Origin: Actinomycetes bacterium
GTDB taxonomy: Bacteria; Actinomycetota; Acidimicrobiia; Acidimicrobiales; Palsa-688
Direction: 5' to 3'
Assembly (NCBI GenBank): GCA_021816565.1
Contig: JAKAXN010000210.1
Coordinates: 1 to 7,780 of the forward strand
Length of the DNA stretch: 7,780 nucleotides
Part shown: one piece after another, positions 1-5,412 of the stretch
Layout: every line of letters begins with the position of its first letter
Numbering within the stretch: the stretch's first letter is position 1
Program-made: the position numbers and the translations under genes
Notes under the pieces: generated by a model
Databases searched by the model: none
Seen by the model: only the letters and a program-made list of their open reading frames with translations
Told to the model about the DNA's origin: nothing

Positions 1-257
1 GCGCCGAAGACGTTGCGGTTGCGGAACTCCCACATGCCGGCGAGCAGCTGGCACAGGCCCCCGTAGGCGAAGGCGTAGCCCAACCAGGCGTCGGTGCCGT
101 GGGTCCACTGGGCGTTCTTGGCCGACAACAGGAACGTGGTGAGAGCGAAGGCCGCCAACCCGAGCGGGGCCGGGTCGGCCGGCGGCGGCACGTCTTTGAT
201 GTTGAGATTTACAGGAGACGTGGTCCCCCGGAGCTCACTACCTATATCTGTGGACAC
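1..257 (-). CDS. satP: SatP/YaaH-family acetate/succinate transporter, N-terminal part (runs off left edge)
   Basis: Inner-membrane monocarboxylate (acetate, succinate) transporter of the GPR1/FUN34/YaaH family. Only the first 85 codons are in the window; the family is usually about 190-230 residues with six helices. The family signature ADPAPLGL is at residues 27-34 and matches the NPAPLGL motif of E. coli SatP. It is followed by a first hydrophobic helix (about 32-45), a second helix with [12 protein letters not shown] (63-74), and the typical EFRNRNVFG stretch (77-85). I chose the GTG at 257 because GGGGGTGAG lies just upstream. A GTG at 299 is in frame and also possible, giving 14 more residues. 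The gene is divergent from a LytS/LytTR two-component operon that ends in an ActP-type symporter, so both units probably serve acetate-like substrates. The family call is firm; the substrate is inferred. Confidence 0.88.
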   Translation of the reverse strand, partial: MSTDIGSELRGTTSPVNLNIKDVPPPADPAPLGLAAFALTTFLLSAKNAQWTHGTDAWLGYAFAYGGLCQLLAGMWEFRNRNVFG

Positions 258-260
258 CTT

Positions 261-274
261 CTCACCCCCGTGAG
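261..274 (-). promoter_or_regulatory. Small hairpin over the satP ribosome-binding site
   Basis: CTCAC (261-265) and GTGAG (270-274) form a perfect 5-bp inverted repeat with a 4-nt loop. On the satP strand this reads CTCAC-GGGG-GTGAG, followed three bases later by AAG and then the GTG start. The G-rich ribosome-binding sequence would sit in the loop and the 3' arm. It may slow initiation of satP, but a stem this short could be chance. Confidence 0.3.
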
Positions 275-365
275 TGTCGTTTTCATGTGCGGAACGCACC
301 GGCCGCGCCGGGCGCCCCGACACGAGTTTGTGCCCTGGCGGTGCCGGGACAACGGCCATTTGGTC

Positions 366-400
366 GTTCGTCGCTGAACGGTCGCCGGTTTGCGACGAAC
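366..400. repeat. 9-bp perfect inverted repeat in the divergent intergenic region
   Basis: GTTCGTCGC (366-374) and GCGACGAAC (392-400) are exact reverse complements separated by 17 bases. The right arm overlaps one LytTR-like 9-mer (395-403), so the left arm supplies a related half-site in the opposite orientation. It could be part of the operator or an RNA hairpin in a leader transcript. Confidence 0.4.
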
Positions 401-403
401 GGT
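374..403 (-). promoter_or_regulatory. Predicted LytTR response-regulator operator: tandem 9-mers with a 12-bp linker
   Basis: On the minus strand, ACCGTTCGT (403-395) and ACCGTTCAG (382-374) are in direct repeat with a 12-bp linker, a 21-bp period. Both fit, at every position, the consensus described for LytTR-domain regulators, [TA][AC][CA]GTTN[AG][TG], whose sites are tandem repeats with a 12-13 bp linker. The repeats are identical over 9 bases (GAACGGTCG on the plus strand at 376-384 and 397-405). The site lies in the divergent region between satP and the operon encoding a LytTR regulator. It points toward satP, about 117 bp upstream of its proposed start, and is 85 bp upstream of the kinase start. 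Control of satP, of the two-component operon, or of both is inferred. Confidence 0.65.
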
Positions 404-447
404 CGGAGCCGGTCGACCAGCGGTCGATCCCTGAACTGCGGCGGTCG
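379..447 (+). repeat. Five CGGTCG hexamers in helical phase
   Basis: CGGTCG occurs at 379, 400, 410, 421 and 442. The offsets from the first copy are 0, 21, 31, 42 and 63 bases, close to multiples of the 10.5-bp helical turn (0, 2, 3, 4 and 6 turns). The first two copies are part of the LytTR-like 9-mers. The other three keep only the ACCG half of that motif on the minus strand. All five copies would face the same side of the DNA, as expected for cooperative binding of a regulator. Confidence 0.5.
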
Positions 448-448
448 G

Positions 449-459
449 GTGTGTCACAC
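449..459. promoter_or_regulatory. Odd palindrome GTGTGTCACAC upstream of the kinase gene
   Basis: GTGTG and CACAC flank a single T in a perfect 11-bp palindrome, 28 bases before the kinase start codon. It resembles a small operator, but it does not have the spacing of a CRP/GlxR site (TGTGA, six bases, TCACA). The binding protein is unknown and chance is possible. Confidence 0.25.
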
Positions 460-487
460 TCCGGTTGGTAACAGTCGGGGGAAGCTG

Positions 488-1666
488 GTGCGAGAAGTCC
501 TTTGGGTGGTCTTGGCGGTGGTGGTGGCCGGATTGGCCGCTGCCGCCCTGTTTGCCCGCCGCTCGGGGCCCCGCCTGGTCACGCCGGGGCAGCGCATGAC
601 CTACGAGGCACTGCACACGGCCAACCAGGCGGCCCCGTCGCTGCGCTCCGGCCTGAGCGCGGACGCCATGCGGAGGGCCTTCGAGCCGCTGCGCTCGCTG
701 CTCGGCACCCGGGCGCTGGTGGTGGCCGACCAGTCGGGGATCATCGCCGCCGAAGGGGTGGACGAGGAGCACCGCCGGCTGCTGCGCCGGCCCCTCGATG
801 CGGTCCTGGCGACCGGCCGGCCGTCGATGCTGTCGGGTCAGGACCTGCGCTGCTCGGGGCCGGCGGCCTGCGCCCTGACCGCCGGCGTGATCGCCCCGCT
901 CCACGTGGAGGGCGAGGTGGTGGGGGCCCTGATAGCCCTCGACTCGTCGGCCTCGGCGGGGCTGCTGCGGCTGTGCGGCGAGGTGGCCCAGTTCGTGTCC
1001 ACCCAGCTGGAGCTGGCCGAGTTGGACCGGTCCCGTCAGCGGGCGGTGCAGGCCGAGCTGCGGTTCCTGCGGGCCCAGATCTCCCCCCATTTCGTCTACA
1101 ACGCCCTCACCGCCATCGAGTCGTTCGTCCGCTCCGATCCGGACCGGGCGAGGGATCTCCTGGTGTCGTTCGCCGAGTTCACCCGCTACAGCTTCGCCAG
1201 CCACGCCCAGTACACCACGCTGGCCGAGGAGCTCCGGTTGGTGGACATCTACCTGGATCTGGAACGGGCCCGCTTCGGTGACCGCATCTCGGTGACCCTG
1301 CGGGTCGCCCCGGAGGTGCTCAGCGTGCACCTCCCGTCGTTGACCCTGCAGCCGGTGGTGGAGAACGCCATCCGCCACGGCCTCGAGCCGGCCGGGCACG
1401 GCCACCTGCGTATCGACATCAGCGACGCCGACTCCGATGCCTGCATCACCGTGGAGGACGACGGGGCGGGGGCCGAGCCCCGCCGCCTCCAGCGGGCGCT
1501 GTCGGGTGGCACCGAGTCGGTCGGGCTGCGCAACGTCGACGAGCGGCTGCGCGCCACCTTCGGCGACAGCCACGGCCTGCTGGTGGAGACCGCCCCCGGG
1601 GCCGGGACCAAGGTGTCGTTCAGCGTGCCCAAATTCCACTTCGCCACCGGGGTCCGGGCCGGGTGA
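488..1666 (+). CDS. LytS-type sensor histidine kinase with one membrane helix and a GAF-like domain
   Basis: Sensor kinase of the LytS/YpdA/BtsS class (His_kinase plus HATPase_c), 392 residues from the GTG at 488, which has GGGGGAAG just upstream. The frame stays open back to an ATG at 287, but the extra residues are low-complexity and would cover the operator region. One hydrophobic helix lies at residues 4-23. A GAF-like domain spans about 45-175 and contains Cys122, Cys128 and Cys163. The dimerisation/phosphoacceptor segment [13 protein letters not shown] has His201. The ATPase domain shows the N-box [10 protein letters not shown] (290-299, Asn293), DDGAG (324-328) and SVGLRN (344-349). 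Unlike E. coli BtsS and YpdA, it lacks the multi-helix LytS membrane domain, so sensing is probably cytoplasmic. It overlaps the regulator gene by four bases and is probably its cognate partner. The ligand is unknown; acetate, pyruvate or redox state are guesses from context. Confidence 0.88.
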   Translation: MREVLWVVLAVVVAGLAAAALFARRSGPRLVTPGQRMTYEALHTANQAAPSLRSGLSADAMRRAFEPLRSLLGTRALVVADQSGIIAAEGVDEEHRRLLRRPLDAVLATGRPSMLSGQDLRCSGPAACALTAGVIAPLHVEGEVVGALIALDSSASAGLLRLCGEVAQFVSTQLELAELDRSRQRAVQAELRFLRAQISPHFVYNALTAIESFVRSDPDRARDLLVSFAEFTRYSFASHAQYTTLAEELRLVDIYLDLERARFGDRISVTLRVAPEVLSVHLPSLTLQPVVENAIRHGLEPAGHGHLRIDISDADSDACITVEDDGAGAEPRRLQRALSGGTESVGLRNVDERLRATFGDSHGLLVETAPGAGTKVSFSVPKFHFATGVRAG

Positions 1667-2421
1667 GGACGGCTCCGGTGTCGTTGCTCTCCGCCCTGGC
1701 TGTCGACGACGAGCTGCCGGCCCTCGACGAGCTCGAGTACCTCCTGCACGCTTCGGGGCTGGTCGGCGAGGTGGTGGCGGTGCGCGACGCCACCGAGGCA
1801 CTGCGACAGCTGCGGGACCGGTCGTTCGACGTGGTGGTCCTGGACATCGCCATGCCGGGGCTCGGGGGGATCGAGCTGGCCAGCGTGCTGGCCCAGTTCT
1901 CCGAGCCCCCGGCCATCGTGTTCGTGACCGCCCACGAGGAGCACGCCCTGGAGGCCTTCGACGTCGGGGCCGCCGGGTACCTGTTGAAGCCGCTCGACGA
2001 GCAGCGGCTCCAGCAGGTGCTGCGCCGGGTCGTGCCGCCGGGCGCCGGCCGCGACGCCCAGGTCGGGGTCGAGGCCCTCGACACGGTGGCGGTGGACGCT
2101 CCCGGCCGCACGCTGATGGTGGCCCGGGCGGAGGTGGCCTGGGTGGAGTCCGCCGGCGACTACGTCCGGCTGCACACCTTCGACGGCCGATCGCTGCTGG
2201 TCCGCCTGGCCCTGGCCCGCCTGGAGGAGGCCTGGGTGCCCGAGGGGTTCGCCCGCATCCACCGCCAGTACCTGGTGTGCCTCCGGGCGGTGCGGGAGAT
2301 GCGCAGCGAGGGGCCGCAGATGTTCGTGCAGGTCCCGCCGGGCACCGAGCTGCCGGTCAGCCGCCGCCACATGCGGGAGCTGCGGGACCGCCTGGTCCGC
2401 CACGCCAGGGGCAGCCGGTGA
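1663..2421 (+). CDS. LytTR-family DNA-binding response regulator
   Basis: Two-domain response regulator of 252 residues, the normal length for the LytR/AlgR family. The receiver domain (about 10-125) has the acidic pair Asp15-Asp16, the phosphoacceptor Asp61 in VVLDIAMPG, the switch residue Thr89 and Lys109 in LLKPLD. The LytTR domain (about 140-247) shows AWVESAGDYVRLHT (159-172), FARIHRQYLV (196-205) and LPVSRRHMREL (230-240), all typical of this fold, which binds tandem direct repeats. The GTG start overlaps the kinase stop as GTGA, which indicates translational coupling; a GTG at 1678 is an alternative. By analogy with BtsR and YpdB, which switch on carboxylate transporters, it probably regulates the neighbouring symporter, satP or both. 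A matching operator lies at 374-403. Confidence 0.93.
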   Translation: MRTAPVSLLSALAVDDELPALDELEYLLHASGLVGEVVAVRDATEALRQLRDRSFDVVVLDIAMPGLGGIELASVLAQFSEPPAIVFVTAHEEHALEAFDVGAAGYLLKPLDEQRLQQVLRRVVPPGAGRDAQVGVEALDTVAVDAPGRTLMVARAEVAWVESAGDYVRLHTFDGRSLLVRLALARLEEAWVPEGFARIHRQYLVCLRAVREMRSEGPQMFVQVPPGTELPVSRRHMRELRDRLVRHARGSR

Positions 2422-2434
2422 GGCCGGGGGCCCG

Positions 2435-2845
2435 GTGACCGGGGCCCGCCGCCGGCCGGCCGGCGCTCCGACCGGCCCGCCGGTCCCGCCCCGGGTGGCG
2501 GTCCGGGCAGCACCCCGCCGGCCGTCGCCGGCCCGGTCACTTCCGGTGCCCGATGACCTCTATGACGCCGGCAACTACGCCGAGACCCTGCTGCGGTCCC
2601 TCATGCGGGCCCAGCTCGGGGTGACCCTCGGCGTGCTCCTGCCGGCCGCCGCCGTGGTCGCCACCTATCCCCTGCTGTCGATCCTGGTTCCCAGGCTCAG
2701 CGAGGTGTCCGTCGGTCCGGTGCCTCTGTCGGTGATCGTCCTCGGCTTCGGCATCTACCCGCCGCTGGTCGTCCTGGCCTTCGTCTACGTGAGACGGGCC
2801 CACCGGGTGGAGGAGCGGTTCGTCGAGTTGCTGAGGGACGAATGA
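2435..2845 (+). CDS. Small two-helix membrane protein preceding an ActP-type symporter
   Basis: 136-residue protein that I cannot assign firmly to a family. Residues 1-38 are rich in Pro, Arg and Ala and look disordered. A short amphipathic stretch (about 41-60) is followed by two probable membrane helices (62-85 and 97-119) and a charged cytoplasmic tail (120-136, RRAHRVEERFVELLRDE). Its size, two-helix layout and position directly before the symporter are those of the DUF485/YjcH proteins that accompany ActP, so an accessory role in the transporter is likely. I do not see enough sequence likeness to call it DUF485. The GTG at 2435 follows a GGGGG run 13 bases after the regulator stop. A GTG at 2546 would give a shorter protein that keeps both helices. 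Confidence 0.7.
   Translation: MTGARRRPAGAPTGPPVPPRVAVRAAPRRPSPARSLPVPDDLYDAGNYAETLLRSLMRAQLGVTLGVLLPAAAVVATYPLLSILVPRLSEVSVGPVPLSVIVLGFGIYPPLVVLAFVYVRRAHRVEERFVELLRDE
2450..2465. repeat. 16-bp perfect GC palindrome between regulator and membrane-protein genes
   Basis: CGCCGGCCGGCCGGCG is its own reverse complement. It lies 28 bases after the regulator stop, within the proline- and arginine-rich 5' end of the next reading frame. Folded in RNA, it could mark processing or attenuation between the regulatory and transport genes. High GC makes such palindromes more likely by chance. Confidence 0.3.
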
Positions 2846-2865
2846 CCGACCGGCGGGATCGGTGA
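2842..2865 (+). other. Seven-codon mini reading frame bridging two genes
   Basis: ATG at 2842 overlaps the stop of the two-helix protein (ATGA, 2842-2845). The frame runs seven codons (MTDRRDR) to a TGA at 2863-2865, which overlaps the GTG start of the symporter (GTGA, 2862-2865). Ribosomes could be handed across the gap by two successive stop/start overlaps. It may equally be a coincidence of base composition. Confidence 0.25.
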
Positions 2866-4607
2866 GCGGACTCGGGCCGCTGACCGACTACGGGGCGGTG
2901 GTAGGGGTCGTCCTGGTGGCCGTGGCCACCGTCGCCGTCGGCTCGCGGGGGGTGCGCATATCACGCACCCCGGCGGATTTCCTGGTGGCGGCCCGGCAGG
3001 TGCCGGCCTCGCTCAACGCGTCGGCCATCTCCGGTGAGTACCTCTCGGCGGCGTCGTTTCTCGGTATCGCCGGGCTGGCCCTGGCCGACGGGGTCGGGGC
3101 GCTCTGGTACGCGGTGGGCTACGCCGCCGGCTACCTGGTGCTGCTGGCCACGGTGGCCGCCCCGCTGCGCCGCTTCGGGGCCTACACCATCCCCGACTTC
3201 GCCGAGGGCCGCCTGGATTCCCCCCTGCTGCGCCGGGTGGCCACCGTGCTGGTCGTGTTCATCTGCGCCTTCTACCTCCTGCCGCAGATGGAGGGCGCCG
3301 GCGTCACCCTCCAGGTCGCCTTCGGCGGACCCTACGGGGTCGGGGTGGTGGTCCTCGGCGTGATCGTCACCGCCACCATCGCCGGGGGCGGGATGAAGGG
3401 CATCACCTTCGTCCAGTCCTTCCAGTACTGGGTGAAACTGACCGCCATCGCCCTGCCGGCGGTGGCCCTCCTGGCTTTCTTCCACCACCCCTCGGTTGGG
3501 CGGCTGGACGGCCCGGCCCCGCCGGTGTTCCCCCGGGCCACCACCGTGCGGTTCCCGACGGCGGAGACGCTCGTCGTCGGGGTCCCCACCGAGGTGACCG
3601 GCCACGGCCGGGTGGACGGCGCAGCGGTGTCGCGCCTGGCCCTGTCCGCCGGAGCGCACCGGGTCTACGCCGGCACGGCGCTGCGTTTCCCGGCCGGGAC
3701 GCCCAGCCCGGCGCTGCGCGCTGCGCCCCTCCTGACCGGCGAGCAGTGGACCTCGCCTCTGGTCCGGCTGAACGGCCACTCGACGCACCCGCTGGCCGCC
3801 ACCTACGGGGTGATCCTGGCCACTTTCCTCGGGGCCCTGGGGCTGCCGCACATCCTGGTGCGGTTCTACACCAACCCCGACGGGCAGACGGCCCGGCGCA
3901 CCACCGCGTTCGTGGTCCTGCTGCTGTCGTGTTTCTACATCTGGCCGGCCGTGTTCGCCCTGCTGGGACGGCTCGAGGCCCCGGGGCTGTACCTGTCGGG
4001 GCGGACCGACACGGTGGTGCTGGCCCTCCCCCATCTGGCCGCCGCCGGAGTGGCGCAGCGGGTGCTGTCGGCACTGGTGGCCGGCGGGGCGTTCGCGGCG
4101 TTCCTGTCCACCTCCTCGGGGCTCCTGATCGCCATGGCCGGGGCCATATCCCACGACATCATGAAAAAGGGGGTGCGGGCGTTCCGCTGGTCCGCCGTGG
4201 GTGCCGGCACGGCGGTCACCGCAGCCGGGCTGGCGGTGGCCGGAACGTCGATCAACGTTCTGGTCGGGTGGGCCTTCGCGGTGGCGGCCTCCTCCTTCTG
4301 CCCGCTGCTGGTGCTGGGCATCTGGTGGCCCCGGCTGACCTGGCCGGGGGCGCTGACCGGCCTCGTGCTCGGGGGTGGCACGTCCTCGGCCGCGGTGGTG
4401 GCGGCCCTGGCCGGGGCCGGCCGCAGCGGGTGGGCCGCCGTCCTGCTCGGAGTGCCGGCCATCTGGACCGTCCCCCTCTCCTTCGCCGCCATGATCGCGG
4501 TGTCGCTGCTGACCCCCTCGCGGGTGCCGCCCGACGTGATGCAGAAGCTGCTGACCCTGCACCTGCCCGAAGGGGTGCGGCGCCGGTCCCCCCAGGCGGG
4601 GTTCTGA
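2862..4607 (+). CDS. actP: ActP/MctC-type sodium:solute (acetate/monocarboxylate) symporter
   Basis: Secondary transporter of the SSS family, 581 residues, with about 13 predicted membrane helices. The closest known relatives by motif are E. coli ActP (acetate, glycolate) and corynebacterial MctC (pyruvate, acetate, propionate). Shared signatures are SGEYLSAASFLGI (57-69), FYLLPQMEGAG (137-147), GLPHILVRFYT (327-337), STSSGLLIAMAGAISHDI (416-433), which carries the probable sodium-site Ser/Thr residues, and VGWAFAVAASSFCPLL (468-483). A long loop (about 208-310) between helices is predicted to be outside the membrane and is larger than the matching part of E. coli ActP. The GTG start lies 16 bases after the two-helix protein stop and lacks a strong ribosome-binding site, so translation is probably coupled. 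Last gene of the operon, followed by a hairpin terminator. The family is sure; the exact substrate is not. Confidence 0.92.
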   Translation: MSGLGPLTDYGAVVGVVLVAVATVAVGSRGVRISRTPADFLVAARQVPASLNASAISGEYLSAASFLGIAGLALADGVGALWYAVGYAAGYLVLLATVAAPLRRFGAYTIPDFAEGRLDSPLLRRVATVLVVFICAFYLLPQMEGAGVTLQVAFGGPYGVGVVVLGVIVTATIAGGGMKGITFVQSFQYWVKLTAIALPAVALLAFFHHPSVGRLDGPAPPVFPRATTVRFPTAETLVVGVPTEVTGHGRVDGAAVSRLALSAGAHRVYAGTALRFPAGTPSPALRAAPLLTGEQWTSPLVRLNGHSTHPLAATYGVILATFLGALGLPHILVRFYTNPDGQTARRTTAFVVLLLSCFYIWPAVFALLGRLEAPGLYLSGRTDTVVLALPHLAAAGVAQRVLSALVAGGAFAAFLSTSSGLLIAMAGAISHDIMKKGVRAFRWSAVGAGTAVTAAGLAVAGTSINVLVGWAFAVAASSFCPLLVLGIWWPRLTWPGALTGLVLGGGTSSAAVVAALAGAGRSGWAAVLLGVPAIWTVPLSFAAMIAVSLLTPSRVPPDVMQKLLTLHLPEGVRRRSPQAGF

Positions 4608-4620
4608 CCGGGGGCGCGAG

Positions 4621-4651
4621 ACGGGGCCGGCCCCTGGAGGGCCGGCCCCGT
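4621..4651. terminator. Perfect 13-bp GC hairpin between convergent genes
   Basis: ACGGGGCCGGCCC (4621-4633) and GGGCCGGCCCCGT (4639-4651) are exact reverse complements with a CTGGA loop. The hairpin starts 14 bases after the symporter stop and ends 19 bases before the prcA stop on the opposite strand, so it can serve both. Neither side has a T tract, which is common for actinobacterial terminators. Confidence 0.7.
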
Positions 4652-4670
4652 CATCGACCAACGGCTGGCG

Positions 4671-5354
4671 CTAGCCGGCCTGGCGCAGGGCGGCGTCGAC
4701 CTCGGCGTCGTCGAGGCGGCGGAACGCCCGGCGGCCGTTGGTGCGGGCCAGCACCGCCACCTCCAGGTCCGAAGCCACCGGCTCCCGGTCGCCGAGCAGG
4801 GCCCGGGCCACCCGGCGCACGACCTCCTCGAGGGGCCAGTCGGTGGAAAAGCCGTCCTCCAGGCGGGTGGTGATGGACTCCGCCTCCCCGCCGAGGACCG
4901 TGTAGCGGTCCTCGTCGACGACGGAGCCGTCGTAGAGGATGTGGAACATCTGGTCGCTGCCCGGCTGCGGACCCACCTCGGCCACCAGGATCTCCACCTC
5001 GAGCGGCTTCAACTCGTGGGTGAAGACGTTCCCCATGTACTGGGCGTAGAGGTTGGCGAGGGACCGGGCGTCGACGTCCTCCCGGCTGAACTGGTAGCCC
5101 TTGACGTCGGCGTGCTGCACCCCGGCCCGGCGCAGGGAGTCGAACTCGTTGTAGCGGCCCACGCCGGCGAAGGCGATCCGGTCGTAGATCTCGCTCACCT
5201 TGTGGAGGGTCTTCGACTGGTTCTCGGCGCAGATCAAGATGCCGTCGGAGTACACCGCGGCGACCAGCGGACGACCCCGGGCGATGTTCTTCCGGGCGAA
5301 GTCCGCCTTGTCCTTCATGAACTGCTCTGGCGCCACGTAGAAAGGCATGCTCAT
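4671..5354 (-). CDS. prcA: Proteasome alpha subunit PrcA
   Basis: Alpha subunit of the actinobacterial 20S proteasome; it forms the outer heptameric gating rings on either side of the beta rings. 227 residues, slightly shorter than the usual 240-260. The N-terminus MSMPFYVAPEQFMKDKADFARKNIARGR (1-28) is the hallmark PrcA start with its gate and H0 helix. It is followed by ENQSKTLHKVSEIYDRIAFAGVGRYNE (44-70) and the RGLANVYAQ-like segment RSLANLYAQYMGN (97-109). There is no N-terminal catalytic Thr, as expected for an alpha subunit. The ATG at 5354 has AGGGAAGG ten bases upstream (5365-5372); a second ATG two codons later is less well placed. It lies 58 bases after prcB, not overlapping it as in mycobacteria, and appears to be the last gene of the operon. 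Confidence 0.97.
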   Translation of the reverse strand: MSMPFYVAPEQFMKDKADFARKNIARGRPLVAAVYSDGILICAENQSKTLHKVSEIYDRIAFAGVGRYNEFDSLRRAGVQHADVKGYQFSREDVDARSLANLYAQYMGNVFTHELKPLEVEILVAEVGPQPGSDQMFHILYDGSVVDEDRYTVLGGEAESITTRLEDGFSTDWPLEEVVRRVARALLGDREPVASDLEVAVLARTNGRRAFRRLDDAEVDAALRQAG

Positions 5355-5384
5355 CGGGCCACCGCCTTCCCTGACGGTGTGGCA

Positions 5385-5411
5385 CCGGGGCCGGGGAAGC
5401 TGCCGGCCCGG
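5385..5411 (-). other. GC hairpin in the prcB-prcA spacer
   Basis: CCGGGGCCGG (5385-5394) can pair with CCGGCCCGG (5403-5411), nine pairs with one bulged G and an 8-nt loop. It begins directly after the prcB stop and lies upstream of the prcA ribosome-binding site. It could protect or partly terminate the message, but no function is shown. Confidence 0.3.
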
Positions 5412-5412
5412 C

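Noticed and set aside
449..459. CRP/GlxR-type binding site
   Set aside because: The half-sites are adjacent with one base between them, not TGTGA and TCACA six bases apart.
287..487. 67 extra N-terminal codons on the kinase from an ATG at 287
   Set aside because: They precede the membrane helix with Arg/Ser/Gly-rich sequence, cover the operator-like repeats, and lack a better ribosome-binding site than the GGGGGAAG before the GTG at 488.
242..1801. 519-codon minus-strand open frame opposite the kinase, ending within satP's 5' region
   Set aside because: Biased composition, no recognisable domain, and fully antisense to a kinase with all catalytic boxes. Treated as a shadow.
2961..4661. 566-codon open frame on the minus strand opposite the symporter
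   Set aside because: Its protein is low-complexity (Gly, Arg, His, Gln) and shows no family motif. It mirrors a clear ActP-type gene on the other strand and is a GC-rich shadow.
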